Shown here piece after piece: positions 24,401 through 36,297 of a DNA stretch of 64,000 nt. The notes under the pieces were generated by a model, which was not told where the DNA came from, searched no databases, and was given only the letters and a program-made list of their open reading frames with translations. Every line of letters starts with the position of its first letter. Position 1 is the first letter of the stretch. The stretch lies in assembly GCF_009727055.1 (NCBI RefSeq), contig NC_052350.1:20873862-20937861 (forward strand). Direction: 5' to 3'. The position numbers and the translations under genes were made by a program. Origin of the DNA: Benincasa hispida (taxonomy: Eukaryota; Streptophyta; Magnoliopsida; Cucurbitales; Cucurbitaceae).

Positions 24401-27024
24401 TCTCTCGTTTTGTCACCTTATGCAAAATTGAAATTCTAGATTTTTTATCATACCTAACTTATTTAGTAGCTTGATCATCAAAAAATACAAGTCACTTAGT
24501 CATTTTGTTGGAGGGTTAACAAAATCATAGTAAGGATCAAAGTATACACTTTTTAAAAGTTCATAGACTAAACCAAACATTTTTAAAAATTGAGAGACCA
24601 AAATAAAACAATATTCAAAATTTTGGAACTAATACGGACATTTTTAAAAGTTTAGGGGCAATAATGAGATTTAAACCAATAAATAATTACTTGGGTGTAA
24701 ATTTTATTTTATTATTTTAACTTCGACTTTTGATCTATTTTAGCCCATAAACTTTTAAAAACGTTTGTTTTAGTCAACTTTTAGAAAGTATTTATTTTGA
24801 TCCTTACTATTGAAATTATGGTAACTCATTAAAGATGAAATCTATTTAATGATGAAATTACATCTAACATGGGTTGAGCAAGATAATGATAAAGTAAAAT
24901 ATCAACTACCAACATACCAAAATATTGAACAACTAAAATTATAAATATAAATGACTTTTAAGTTTTAAGATGTCCTATAAAAAATTGATTCAAGATTCAA
25001 AATTGAATCCCTAAATTTTTTTAGGGTGACTAACTTGTTTGATAGTCTAGTCATCTTAAAAGTATAAGTCATCTCACTATCATGATTAAGAGCTAACAGA
25101 ATCTTCACACTAAGAACTAAAGTAAAGACTTTTCTAAAAATGTGGGAACTAGAATGGACATTTTTTAAAGTTCTAAAATATAACAAAATTTAAACTTCAC
25201 ACATCAAAATATGATTTAAACCAATTATTTGCCTACCCATTTATTTTTTGTTTTAAATGTTCCTAATTTCCTACTCTTCTTAAATTGCCATGCATAAATA
25301 TTTCAATATTGAGTAAAAAAGTGTTGGAATTCTGAATGAAAATTTACCCATTTTTTTAGTTTCAAATCTCATTTTAAATCACTGTCACACTATTTAGAGT
25401 CTCGATTATCATCTAGCATTATAATGAAATTCTAATTCGAGACTAGTTTTAAAATATGATAGGTAATATTTTAATTTGGGAAGAAATGTTAATATTTTTT
25501 AAGCAAGAAACGAAGTTTAATTTAGACTTTTAAATTTAAGTTCATGAATTTCATAATTATGTTTTCTCAAAAATATAAAGAGTTTAAGTTTTAATTTTAT
25601 GTTTAATCTTTCTTGATAACTCATAGGTTAATAGTTTTTTCAAAATTCAATTGAACATCTGGTTGATCTTTCTTCATTTAAGATTTTTAAAATTCACAAA
25701 AATATTGTACACAAAATTGAAAGGTTAAAACTCTTTGGGACACAAAATTCAATCTTAAAGTTCATAGAAATCCTAACATATATATCTAGAATTTTATTGA
25801 CCGAACTTATAATTTATCATATGTTTTAATTATGCCGAATTACTGCTTGAACTTTCAAAATTATCAAACTTTTTGTGTAATTTATCAAATGTTTTAATAG
25901 TAGAAACTGTTAAAATATGATAGTTTAAATACCTATGGAATGATTTATCATAAACAATATTAATATCTAAATTTGTTGAGAAATTTTGTAATATAATTTA
26001 GATTTAAATCATATTTTGATCCCTAAACTTTGAATTTTGATCTATTAACTCTTCCATGAAATTGTGTTTAGTAAGTATGGAACAAAATAAGGATGAAGTA
26101 AAATGTCAACAACTAAATACTAAATGACCAAAATTTTGAAAGTATAATGATTATTTAATTCCGTAGAAAATCACTTTATCAACTAATTCAAAATCGAAGG
26201 CTATATTTTTGTTTAGGGTTATTAACTTATTTTTAAAAATTTATGATCAAAATAGAATAAGCTTCCGGGAGAAAAATAAGATTTAAACTCATAATTTATT
26301 TATAATTTGTGGATGAAGGAATGAAGTTAACAAAATTAACATTCTGGAAAGCTTTCAGGCACCTGAAGTCACACAAGAGGATCCCAATCGCTTCAAATAT
26401 TTCATCAGAGTTCTTTGTAATGCGAACACATCTGAAGGCTTCAATCCTGTGCGAGATGCATCGTTGCCGGAGATTAACTTGCCTCCAAGTTTCCACCTCG
26501 ATCTTCCTCAATTAGGTCAACCGCCGGCGAATCGTTCAATTCTAGCGTTCTTCGCCGGCGGAGCGCATGGATTCATCCGCCAAATATTACTCGAGCATTG
26601 GAAAGACAAAGACGATGAAATCCAGGTCCACGAGTACCTTCCTCGAGGACAGAACTACAGCGAATTGATCGGACGAAGTAAATTCTGTCTGTGCCCTAGC
26701 GGATATGAAGTTGCAAGCCCTAGGTTAGTGGAAGCGATCCACGGCGGTTGTGTACCGGTGATAATCTCCGATTATTATTCGTTGCCGTTCGATGATGTGC
26801 TCGATTGGAGAAAATTCTCTCTGAGGATTCCATCGGAGAGAATTCCGGAGATCAAGAAGATCTTGAAAGGAGTTTCGACGAAGAAGTACTTGAAATTGCA
26901 GCGAGGAGTGATGAAAGTGCAGAGACATTTTGAGATTCATCGGCCGGCGAAGCCGTTTGATGTGTTTCATATGGTGCTTCACTCTGTTTGGCTTAGACGG
27001 CTCAATATAAAGCTTACACATTGA
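17835..27024 (+). CDS. GT47 (exostosin-family) glycosyltransferase, 4 exons
   Basis: Proposed exons: 17835-18086, 18712-18854, 23698-24052 and 26359-27024 (stop TGA), giving about 471 residues. Each junction has GT/AG borders and keeps frame; the exon 2/3 join completes a Gln codon and reads [15 protein letters not shown]. Residues about 9-29 are a very hydrophobic segment after a short basic N-terminus, as in type II Golgi membrane glycosyltransferases, followed by a Pro-rich stem. Family motifs seen: [35 protein letters not shown] (end of exon 3), [15 protein letters not shown], and [19 protein letters not shown] followed by [16 protein letters not shown] (exon 4). Length is near the usual for plant GT47 members. 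The family transfers sugars to cell-wall polysaccharides; the exact donor and acceptor cannot be told from sequence. No premature stop was seen, so the gene looks intact. Exon 1 is the least certain, because the N-terminus is poorly conserved in this family. Confidence 0.93.
18087..18711 (+). other. Intron 1 of the GT47 gene
   Basis: 625 bp, donor GT at 18087 after an AAG codon, acceptor TTTGGTGCAG ending at 18711, phase 0. AT-rich; about 18480-18600 resembles half of the MITE at 17243-17505. The frame read straight across the acceptor is not coding upstream of 18712. Confidence 0.7.
19246..19722. mobile_element. Candidate hAT-type MITE in intron 2
   Basis: Begins AGGGGTTGTACATGGATTGG, like many plant hAT-type MITEs, and holds GGTTGGGTTGAA-type words on the left that return as their complement (CCCAACTCAATCCAAC) on the right, so it can fold back. 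The right terminus near 19715 is poorly preserved and no 8 bp TSD was found. Confidence 0.4.
20263..20330. repeat. GC-rich hairpin patch in intron 2
   Basis: Short GC-rich island in very AT-rich DNA. GGGCAGCCT at 20277-20285 pairs with AGGCTGCCC at 20315-20323. Possibly a piece of a DNA-transposon subterminal region; origin unknown. Confidence 0.5.
21241..21635. repeat. Tandem duplication of a ~195 bp unit, each opening with (AT)n
   Basis: Unit 1 (21241-21434) and unit 2 (21435-about 21635) share an (AT)n tract, then TAAAAATGGATACTGTAAA, then TTAAAGTTCAACATTC and so on to AATAAACTATTATC, with small differences. Unit 2 runs on into ATCATGACACATAGACAGTG and AATTTTACTATATTTGTAAAT, which matches the MITE-like family also seen at 27310-27525 and 61495-61625. 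Confidence 0.85.
22434..22501. repeat. Perfect 31 bp inverted repeat, 6 nt loop
   Basis: Arms 22434-22464 and 22471-22501 are exact reverse complements around the loop AAAGTG. The arms begin GAAAGTACAATAACTAAAAC. In an intron transcript this would make a strong hairpin of miRNA-precursor size. No product can be claimed from sequence alone. Confidence 0.9.
24053..26358 (+). other. Intron 3 of the GT47 gene with three diverged repeats
   Basis: Donor GTAACT at 24053, acceptor GCTTTCAG ending at 26358, phase 0. A (CT)n tract lies at 24065-24086 just after the donor. A repeat unit occurs three times, about 24120-24690, 24710-25220 and 25995-26300, recognised by an ordered set of words: TTTAGTCC/TTTTGATCC, then GGATGAAGTAAAAT followed by AACAACCAACAT-like sequence, then AAAATTGAAATTCTAG-like sequence and GACATTTTTAAA. 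It contains no gene of its own. Confidence 0.75.
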
Positions 27025-27102
27025 TGTGGCTTTATGGACAGATACAGACATTGATAGATACACACATGGAGAAAATTGGTCATTTAAAATTAAATAATTA
27101 AA

Positions 27103-27108
27103 AATAAA
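27103..27108 (+). promoter_or_regulatory. Possible polyadenylation signal of the GT47 gene
   Basis: AATAAA about 80 bases after the stop codon, in AT-rich sequence. Such words are frequent by chance in DNA of this composition. Confidence 0.35.
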
Positions 27109-27309
27109 ACGAAAAAAAAAAAAAGTGGAATAACGATAATGCGCAAATTGTCCTTCACGGGCAAAATGGCATGGTAATGGCTTTAAGAATATTAATGGAA
27201 ATTTTGGAAAATAGTTATATTGTATATTCCCATTTTAGACAGAGTTTTGCCGTTCAATGATTTATTATTATTATTATTGTATAAATATTATATTTAAGTT
27301 TAAGTTTAG

Positions 27310-27525
27310 GAAAATTATTTTAAATGATAAAATTACTGAAAATATTTTCAAATAATAACAAAACATCACGGTCTATCTATGATTGTGGTAGCTATTTGTG
27401 TCTATCATGACACAGATAAACATAAATAGTAATCTATTGCGGCTATCCCTGATATATTATGATATTTTAATGGGATTTGTAAATATTTTGGTTTATTTTT
27501 CTATATTTGAAAACAACTCTTAAGT
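27310..27525 (+). repeat. MITE-like element (ATGATAAAATTACTGAAAAT family)
   Basis: Shares its left edge (TTATTTTAAATGATAAA, then CTGAAAATATTT), a central GTCTATC/TATCATGACACA part and its right edge (GTAAATATTTTGGTTTATTT) with the unit at 21540-21710, and in reverse with 61495-61625. An AT-rich, low-copy foldback family. Confidence 0.65.
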
Positions 27526-27774
27526 TTATTTTGTTTAATGGTAAAGATATTGAAGATGTTTGAATTGGACATTTAAATTTAGATTACATATATGAATAAT
27601 TTAATTGATGGGTAATTATTTCTTCTACTATAGATCCCACAAATTTCACTGTGGTGGCAAATCTTTGTCCAACCCTATGGATTGTGGGGAATTTCCTACA
27701 AATGGAGAATAAAATGTGGAGTAAGGATGAAGATGGGGAAGTCATCGTAGCTCGGTTTCGTGCACATCTCTACT

Positions 27775-30390
27775 TAAGGGGCGGAGCCACATAGGGACCA
27801 GGTGTCCCCCTCAAATTATCGATTTTTGTATTTTTAATATATTTTTTAAGTAATAGTTAATAATATTATTAATAAATGGTTAAGAGGTTGACTGATGCTA
27901 CAGGGGACCTGGGTTCTTTAAATTCTTGCTAAAAAATTGGTTTATCTTTAAAAAAATAATATGATTTAAAAGTGAGATTTCTATATCTGAACTGGTTTAT
28001 CTTGATATAATAAAAATCCTAATTTATCTTGATGGAAATAAAAGTAGGATTTTTTTAACATTCCAAATATGAAATTAAAATATAAAGTATGTTTTAGCTT
28101 TTTAGGTTGCAATTGCAAATCAATCTCCAAAAAATTAAAAAATCAGTGCAATTTCTTTATCTTCTGTCGAAGTTTTTTTCCTTCAAAATTTAGGAAAGAT
28201 TTTAATCTCACTTCTCAATAGCCTTTTCTTGAATAAGTAATGTTTACTTTTCTTTTCCTACGTAGTTTTGTTGGGTCTTATGTCCTAAAACTCGTGGTAT
28301 GTAAACAATGGAGTTTATTCTGAAAATTCAATAAATGTGTTATTGAATAGATCTATTGCTTGAATATAAATCCAATAAACCTAAAAGTCCCTTGACTATT
28401 GGATGAGTACTTGAACTTTATGTGGAGACATAAAGGTAGATCAAGTTCGAGTAAATAGTCAAAATAATCTATAGTACATGGATAAGGTTAGGGTACCTTA
28501 TTCTGGTAACATTATTGGATACGGTCTGCTCTGTAGTTGTTAAGGAGTTGTAAAGTGCTACAAATGAAGTGATCCTAATTCATTCATGTTGGACATGAGG
28601 AGTGGGGTGCCCTTATGCAAAAGAGTTTGTACAAGATCGGACCATAAATGAGTCACTCTTACTTTATAAAGTTGTTTATTGTTTAATACTGACTATTTCA
28701 AAGCAATGACCTAGCTAGCTTAACCTTAATCCTGAGCTAACTATGAACTCCTGTTTATTCGGGATTGCCCTTAGGTTTGCATAGGTGAGGGTTGGCTTAA
28801 CAGCGCCGGCTCAATAAGACTGCCATTTTCGGAGTAAGACTGGATAGCTGGGGACATAAGGTGCAAGAAGAACTTCACTTCTATCCGCTTTAGGGATAGT
28901 AGAGAGGTTGTTTCCTTAAGTGTTGATTCTGGGGCTTGAACAAGGGATCCCGCCCTCTCATTTGGTATAAGAAGGACTCGATTTTGTGATTTGATAAAAA
29001 ATAATTGTTCATTAGAGGATCAATGGGGACATAAGGAACAAAATATAATTTCGGGGGTAAAACAGAGATTTGATCCAACTGTTATTACGAACAACCTATG
29101 AAGGGTTAACTTACTAATCATGGTTATATCTAGTGGACATAATATATCTACCGTGAGGGGAGTTCAACTATGGCTTTAGTGGAGTGACCCATTAGTTAAC
29201 GAATGGGGTTAGATCGGTCTAATGAGTTTAGCGATTGTTAGAGTCCATGATTTAAGTCCATGAGATCTTCTACTAGCTCATAAATGGATTAAGTTTAGAG
29301 TAGCGTGATAAGTTAATTTGAAATGTTCAAATTAGAATCAAATGGAATTAGAAAAAAAATATATTTAAATATGATTTAAATATATGAAGATGAATTTGTG
29401 TAAAAATTAATTTAATATTGGATATTAAATTAATTAGAATTATTTAAATTGTTTAAATAATTATTTTTAATTTTATTAGAAAATTAATTTGTAAAATTAA
29501 TAAATTTTGATTTTATAAATAAAATATGATTTTAAAATCAAAATATGTTTTAGAAATTAAAAAATTACACAAAATTGAAAATGGGTTTTTCATGTTCATC
29601 TTCAACTAACTTACAAGGAACCCACCTCTTCCTTTAGTTTACTCCAAGCATGAGCTGCATCCCATGCAGCACATCTCATTGCATGATAGTCTGCAATATA
29701 TTGAAGAGATTGGAGTGAAGCAAAGGATGATGAACCGATTGAATTTTTGCTGAAAAATTCGGATGAAGAAGGTGTTCTTCAATGGGTTGGTTCAGTGAGC
29801 TTTCTCCATATTCCCTTTGATTCCAGCTTATTTTGAGTTCCATAACTCAAGCTAGAGCACCAATAGGATAGTAGGGAAGATCTTGCGGTGGTCTACACAA
29901 GAATTTGGAGGATTTAGCAGCTGGAAATAAAGATTTCAATGGTTCGGCCAAGGTATGTTCTTGAAACCCATTATACACTGTTTTAGCATGTTTCTTTTCA
30001 ACCAAAATTAATGAATTGGAATGCTTATGGATCCTATTCCCTTCCGCTGTGTGCTGGTGTTAATCCAACAGTTTTCGTTATATATATTAGTTTTAGAGTT
30101 GTACGAGATAATTTATTTGTTACTCGTTAGACTATACGTGTTAATGGATGAATGATTGTCTTATAGCCTATATTGAAAGGATTTATTTGATAAGTTAGAT
30201 ATTGAAGTTATCATGGATCGATTTCAAAAAATGAAAACTCGTAGATAGCAATTGTAATGTATTAAATTAGTTAATTTATGAAATTATGAATACTTTTATA
30301 TATTCATTTATAGATTTTTTTATTTTTTTATTTTATTTTTTATTTATTTGCATATAGTGCCCTTATATAAAATTTCTTGCTATGTCACTG
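27775..30390. mobile_element. hAT-type nonautonomous element, split by a solo LTR
   Basis: An exact 8 bp TSD, TCTCTACT, lies at 27767-27774 and 30391-30398. The left end begins TAAGGGGCGGAGCCACATAG and the right end, read inward, CAGTGACATAGCAAGAAATT, an imperfect terminal repeat of the GGGGCGGAGCC type common in plant hAT elements. Without the inserted LTR (28269-30070) the element is about 0.8 kb and encodes nothing recognisable, so it would depend on a transposase supplied elsewhere. Confidence 0.8.
28269..30070 (+). mobile_element. Copia-type solo LTR
   Basis: Starts TGTTGGGTC and ends CCAACA, giving the 6 bp terminal palindrome TGTTGG/CCAACA. Flanked by AGTTT (28264-28268) and A-GTTT at the right edge (30070-30074), a 5 bp duplication whose first base overlaps the LTR end. 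Internal landmarks (GGATACGGTCTGCT, GAGTTTGTACAAGA, CGGACCATAAATGAG) match those of the LTR at 39047-41118, so it belongs to a related family. No internal region or second LTR is adjacent, so it is a recombination-derived solo LTR of about 1.8 kb. The open frame at 28890-29078 on the minus strand is not a gene. Confidence 0.85.
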
Positions 30391-30398
30391 TCTCTACT

Positions 30399-30794
30399 CT
30401 AACCATTATTTTGTTCTTTCTCGAAATTAAGCTACTTCGAATTATATTTGTGTTGTGTCTTTACTTATTTAAATTAATTAAAATATAATTAGTATATTTC
30501 TAAAATGAAAAGTTTAGTATATGATGACAAGAATCCATCTATATTTTCGATGTCTCATACAATATTTATATATCATAAAAGAAACTAATAATCATCTGTA
30601 TGAATGTAAGTTTGTAAATCATAATCGGTTGACTTAGTTGTCAACAAAAGGATTAAGAATAATATTGCTTGAATGGGATAGGTTCAACCCATCCCAAAAG
30701 GTGGAAGAAAAAAAAACTCAATATGTTGAAGATATATCGAGCATTAGTGTAATACTAAATTTTTCATAATCCACGTGCTTCAATTTTTTATTTT
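30399..30794. other. Noncoding spacer, no feature seen
   Basis: AT-rich sequence between the hAT element and the RNase H-like relic. No open frame or RNA gene recognised. Confidence 0.55.
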
Positions 30795-31307
30795 TTATTT
30801 TTTAAGGAAACAAAACCACCAACAACTACACATTAACACACTGCGATAGAAATGAAGAAAATCACTCAGGGTAAGGAGGAAGAAACAAAGAAAAACTCGT
30901 TCTTCCAACGCCCTACTCGTAAGGGAATGAGTTAGGAAATTGTGGCAGCACTTCACGTAGAAGGAGAAAATAGGTTCCATCCCACTCACTATAGTCTTCA
31001 CCCTTTGAATAAAAAAAGAGACCTCTGGAAAATTCAAAGACTCCCCATCGAGGAGCTGAACAACCTCCTGACAGTCCGACTCACCCATGAGATTTTGCAC
31101 ATTGATAAAAAGGATACTATCCAAACTGTCTTGAATGACCATTGCTTCAAGAACCTTTACTGCACAATCTCTATGGATCTACTTGAAATTAGCAAGCCAA
31201 ACACAATCCAAATGGTCCCTTAAAACCCAGCCTCCTGGCTGCCTTCATGACTAACAATACTCCAAGCCATATCGATATTTAGCTTCCATAAACTGGGAGA
31301 AACCATC
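30795..31307 (-). pseudogene. RNase H-like (RVT_3) relic, interrupted by the gypsy element
   Basis: On the minus strand the frame reads WMVSPSLWKLNIDMAWSIV near 31307-31245, then after a stop and a frame break continues with DCQEVVQLLDGESLNFPEV and FFIQRVKTIVSG (30795-31142 open frame), ending near a SRALEER stretch. This order resembles the plant RNase H-like domain found in LINE-type and RVT_3 proteins, where KLNVDASW and an acidic DCQ.VV motif are typical. Its upstream part continues beyond the inserted element from 60649 rightwards (reads EVQTSCHW on the minus strand). Stops and frame breaks make it a relic. Confidence 0.55.
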
Positions 31308-31670
31308 CAATGTGATATGAAAACCCTAGCAAATTGGAAATTGAGACCCTTTTGGATGAGAACCCCTAATTCTCAATTACTAAAATCCTCAAATCAGTAT
31401 GATTTCAATCCTAAGGATTGGGTTAGACATAGATTTCCTTAAGATGAAATATCTTGAAACAAAAAACAAATTCTCTAGCCTAAGGTCCGAACACTCCACG
31501 AGAATCCCACTTGAATGTTCTTGGCATGTCACTCAAATGAATTGCAAATTCAAGAAGCTCTCTGGCTAATCCTGAAAACAAGCACAAAGGCTAAAACTCA
31601 ATTCATCGTAATCTGATTTAAACAATCTAATAGCAAGGCTTAAATATCCTCCCAATAAAAACCTTGATGC

Positions 31671-31675
<5 letters not shown>

Positions 31676-31713
<38 letters not shown>
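31676..31713. repeat. A(38) homopolymer
   Basis: 38 consecutive A. The 5' LTR counterpart near 60520 has only about five, so the run expanded after insertion or was mis-assembled. Confidence 0.9.
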
Positions 31714-31717
<4 letters not shown>

Positions 31718-34197
31718 ACTTAAATGTCATAAAAATGATAAAATTGAAAAATGCTAAAAATATTGGGGTTGATGCCCTATCTCGTTGGGACTTATACTTT
31801 GTAAGCATTGTATGAACAAACTAATTTTGTATCCAATAAAATATTTGATATTTTATTCATTGTCTAAAATATGTGATATTTTAGTTGCATTAACTACAAA
31901 CCAATAAACTAACATCCAAGGTTATCTTTGTAACTTAAACATGTATGTGGAGACATATAGGTGGATCATGTTTAAGTGATAACCTAAATGGTCTGTAGTA
32001 AATGGATAAGGCTGGGTACATTATCCTGGTGACACTACGAGTATGACCCGCTTTGTAGGTATTACAATTGTTGTAAAGTACTACAAATGATCTGATCCTA
32101 ATTATTCATGTATTAGACATACGAGCGGGGATATTCTATACAAAGGAGTTTATATAAGACCGGACCATGAAATGTATAGTTTTATTATATAACGTTGTTC
32201 ATAATAAAGACTTACATTTCACCAGGATGACCATAGGTAACATGACCTGAATCCTGAGTGAGTTATGAACTCCTGCCTATGAAGGTGGTCCTTTGATTTG
32301 TATGGGTGAGAGTAGCTAGATCGCCGACTCAACAAGCCTACCATTTCGGGGATTCATTTGATTGGAGAGCTGGGAACACAACTTCACAATATGGAATTCA
32401 CTCATTCCCCGAGGCAGGGGTAAGTAGATAAATTACTCCCTTAAGGGCTGATTCTCAGTCTTGAACAATGTGACGCCACACCCTCTCCTGGTCCGAGAGG
32501 GGTTTAGTCATAGTAAGACTATGATCTATTGTTCATTAGAGGGATCGGTGTTACTTAATGAGTTAGATGTTACTATAGAGGCAAAACGGTAATTTGGCCC
32601 AGCTGTACTTACGAACAATTTGTGAAGGGTCATAGTACTGTTGATTGGTTATATCAAATGGACACAAAAATATATTTGTAGTGCAAAGAGTGCAGTTGTC
32701 AATCTTTAGTGGAGTGTCCGACAGTTAACGGATTGTGACTAATGCAATTAAAGAGTTTAATTAATTATTCACGAACTGTGGGAGCTTCAAACTATAGGTT
32801 CACATGGTCTCCTTGGTAGCTCAATAGGATTTAGTTGAGAATCAGTTTTTTTATTCATTTTAATTGTTCAAATTAATAGAGAGATTTAATTATATATGAT
32901 ATAATCAAATTGTTTTATATATGATATAATTATCATAATGTATTTGATACATTATAGCTTAACGAGAGAAAATAAATATTTGAATAAGATTCAAATATAT
33001 TTTCTGTGAAGAGATTCATAGTTGTTAAATTTAATATAAATGAGATTTATATTAAATGCCATAAATAGAGAAAAGAAACTATAATTTATATTGTATGTGA
33101 TACAATATTAAAACTATAGGTTATATGTTATATTTGATATAACATATAATTTAATATATATATATATAATAATATGATGAGTTAGTTATCATATTTATTT
33201 ATATTATATTATTATTATTTGAATAATAAGGAAGTGAGTTAAACTCCCTTCCCCATCTTTTCTCTCTACCCACTTTAGTGGGGTGGTTATTCTTTATGGT
33301 AAGAAGAATAAAAGAAAAATCGTTTTATTTTTCTTCTTCTATGTTGGTGTTAAAGGATTAAGAGAAAAGAGAGAAAACATAAGTGTTATGTATCTTTGAG
33401 TTGTGTGTGAAAAGTTCTCAATCTTCCTCCTCCACCTTAAGTCATTTCCCTCTAAATCAAAATAGTCAGAGTCTACCACTTTTGGGTAGAGATGTCCATG
33501 GGGTGGGGTGGGAACGGGGAAGCCATCCTCGTTCTCGTCTCTGTCCCTATACTATTCCCATCCCCACGAATTTCCCCGCGGGAAACAGGGTGGGGATTCC
33601 GCAGGGATCGAGTTTTCTGTGGGGAAAAAATTCCCCACCTTTGTTTTTTTTTTAAAAAAAAAATCAAATATGAATTTTTTCAATCAATTTTAATTGAAAC
33701 AAAACATTTCTTAGTGCAATTTCAAATAGAATATTATCAATTTTTCTATTAAAAACATTCATTCATAATCCATCAATTATTCTCATTAAAATTCAATATA
33801 AACTTAAATAATAAAAACATCTATTCATTAAAATTCAACTTAAACTTAATATATATCCATTCATAATCCATCAACTATTTTAAAAAAAAGTTACAACATG
33901 ACAACAAACATATTTGTTTAAGATACAACAGACAACAACACTCCATTAACATCGCCAAACCAAGCCGCCATCAACGAATTTTATCCAAATTTGCAAGGGA
34001 TGATTCCTAAAAGAAAAACACAAATATTGTACATATTAATATAAATCAATATTAAAATAATAATAATAATAATAATATACGAACTTTTAACTTTGATCAT
34101 CTGGATCTCGATTCTCAAGAACATTTTCTAAAACTTTAGCATCTATAGGAGTATACTTATCTATTTAAGACGTGTAAAAAGAAAACTAGATCTCAAA

Positions 34198-36297
34198 TTA
34201 TAAATAATAAAAGCTTATTAAATGAATTAAACAATTCATACCTTCCGCCCATAACCAATCTTGAGTACACATCAAAGCTTCCAATAAATTTGCATGAATT
34301 TGAGAACGATGTGGACCTACGTGTCTATCACCAATACTAAATGCAGATTCAGAAGCAACAGTAGTGATGGGAACGACTAGAATATCTTTTGCAATTTGAT
34401 ACAAAATGGGATACTTCACTCCATTCAATTTTCACCATTGCAAAATGTTAAAATCATCCGACCGCGGTAGAAGAGACTCATCCAAATAATGATCTAAATT
34501 TGATTTGGCATTATCATCATCATTTTCAACATTATTAACAAAATCTTCAAACTCGAGATATCGATCTTTCCTATTAACAAGAGCAGTTGAACTACTACTT
34601 CCATCTCGCCTTGAAGTCAAAGAAGTACTAATTATAGATGTAGAACGTTGATGTTCTTCTATTGTTCTTGAATTTGAACCATAAAACTTCATCAAATCAC
34701 AACACAAGTCTCTAACACGTTTAATTTCAACAGTATGATGAGATCCATAAATTTGAGGAAAATAAAACTGGATCGATCTCATCTTAAATCTAGGATCTAA
34801 TACTGTAGCTATTACCAATACACCATGAATCACACTCCAATATTTTTCAAAGTTAGCAATCATTCTTGATGCCATTACTTGTACCTCCTCAACATCAGAG
34901 TTAAGCCACTTAGAAATTTCCAACCTAATTTCACAAACTTCTTCAAAAAATACATTGGAGGTTGGATAACTTGACCTAGAAAACAACTCAGTTATCAAGT
35001 AAATGGTTCTAATCTATCACACATTTCTTTTGCAAAATTCCAATCAGTATCTGAAGGAAGACAAGTGTATAGTGGTTCACGTTGTTTTAGACGAGGAAAA
35101 ACATCCTTGTATTCCAAAGCAGTTTTGAGCATCACAAAGGTTGAATTCCATCTTGTAACACAATCAAGACTGAGTTTTTTAGTGCATGGAATTTGTAATT
35201 GAGGAACTTCTTCTTCAAATTTTTCCTTCTTTTTTGGAGAAAGAGTCCATAAATGAATAGTACCTCTAATCTTCTCTATACTATCCGAAATTATAGCCAA
35301 ACCATCTTTCACTATCAAATTCAAAATATGTGCACAACAACGAATGTGGAACAAACTTCCATGCAACCACAACATCCTTAAATCTAACTTCCTTAATAAA
35401 ATATCAACCATCGCAATATTTGTTGAACAACTATCTACTGTTAAAGTGGACAATTTATGATATATGTTCCAATAAAAAATAAACTCCATTAATGCTTCAG
35501 AAATTAATTGTGCCAGTATGTGGATGTGTGGCACATGTACAAACCTAGTATAATAGTATTACGTAATAATATGTTAAAATGGAAACTACCAAATCAACAA
35601 AAAATACATAACAATATAAAAGATTTAAATTACCTTAAAAGTCTATTTTGCAGAACCCAAGAATCATCAATAAAATGTGCAGTGATTGCCATGTACTTCT
35701 GACTAGACGCAGTCCACATGTTCGTAGTAAAAGTAACATTACTTCTATTATTTTCCAAAAATTTCATTGTTTTAATTCTCTCTTCTTCATAAATTTTTAT
35801 TATATCTCTCCTCATCGTGATTCTTGAAATCATCTTAAACAACGGTTGAACACCACTCAAAAATTTTCTAAATCCTTTGTGTTCAAACCATGTTTATTGG
35901 ATATTCGTGTAAGATTATAGCACAAGCAAGATCTCTTCTAGAAGCTTCATAATCAAAGAGGGTCGGATTTAGGACTAATTTTCCTTCATTGGTTTTAGTG
36001 GGTCTCAAACATGATTGCCAAATGTCTCTTTGTCTCCGTAAAGGAAAAATTTTGAAATGGTCATGTAAATGCTTTGTCCCATTTTTAGATTCCCTTCCTA
36101 ACGTTTTTCCACAATAATTACATATTGTTTTCATTGTGTCATTTATTTTTTTTTCTTGTATAATGATTCCATACTACTGACGTCAACCTATTACTTTTTA
36201 GTACATCTTCATTATCATTGGTATCTAATGTAATAGGCGTAGATTGATAATTACCACTAGAAACACTGTTTATTGGGGTTGATTCACTCATGTTCAT
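34198..36297 (-). pseudogene. hAT transposase pseudogene (RICESLEEPER-like)
   Basis: The start at 36297 opens MNMSESTP, and a frame shift in an A run near 36140 leads into a BED-type zinc finger (CNYCGKTLGRE then HLHDH, 36134-35883). Then come, in different frames, a catalytic-domain part with TTNMWTASSQKYMAITAHFI (35860-35630), LTVDSCSTN and RCCAHILNLIVKDGL followed by VTRWNSTFVML (35534-34995), a middle part with VLDPRFKM (34998-34432), and the C-terminal hAT dimerisation region ending ILVVPITTVASESAFS and LEALMCTQDWLW (34428-34198). Domain order is complete, but stops and frame shifts make it inactive. The family cuts and pastes hAT elements in the nucleus. Confidence 0.9.

Noticed and set aside
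26725..27063. 112-codon minus-strand frame
   Set aside because: Shadow of exon 4 of the glycosyltransferase gene.
30942..31223. 93-codon plus-strand frame
   Set aside because: Opposite strand of the RNase H-like relic, whose minus-strand reading shows family motifs.
31308..31312. Copia, not gypsy, as the outermost element because of its methionine tRNA primer site
   Set aside because: That primer site is used by both superfamilies; the gag at 59161-59595 has the Retrotrans_gag pattern of gypsy elements.
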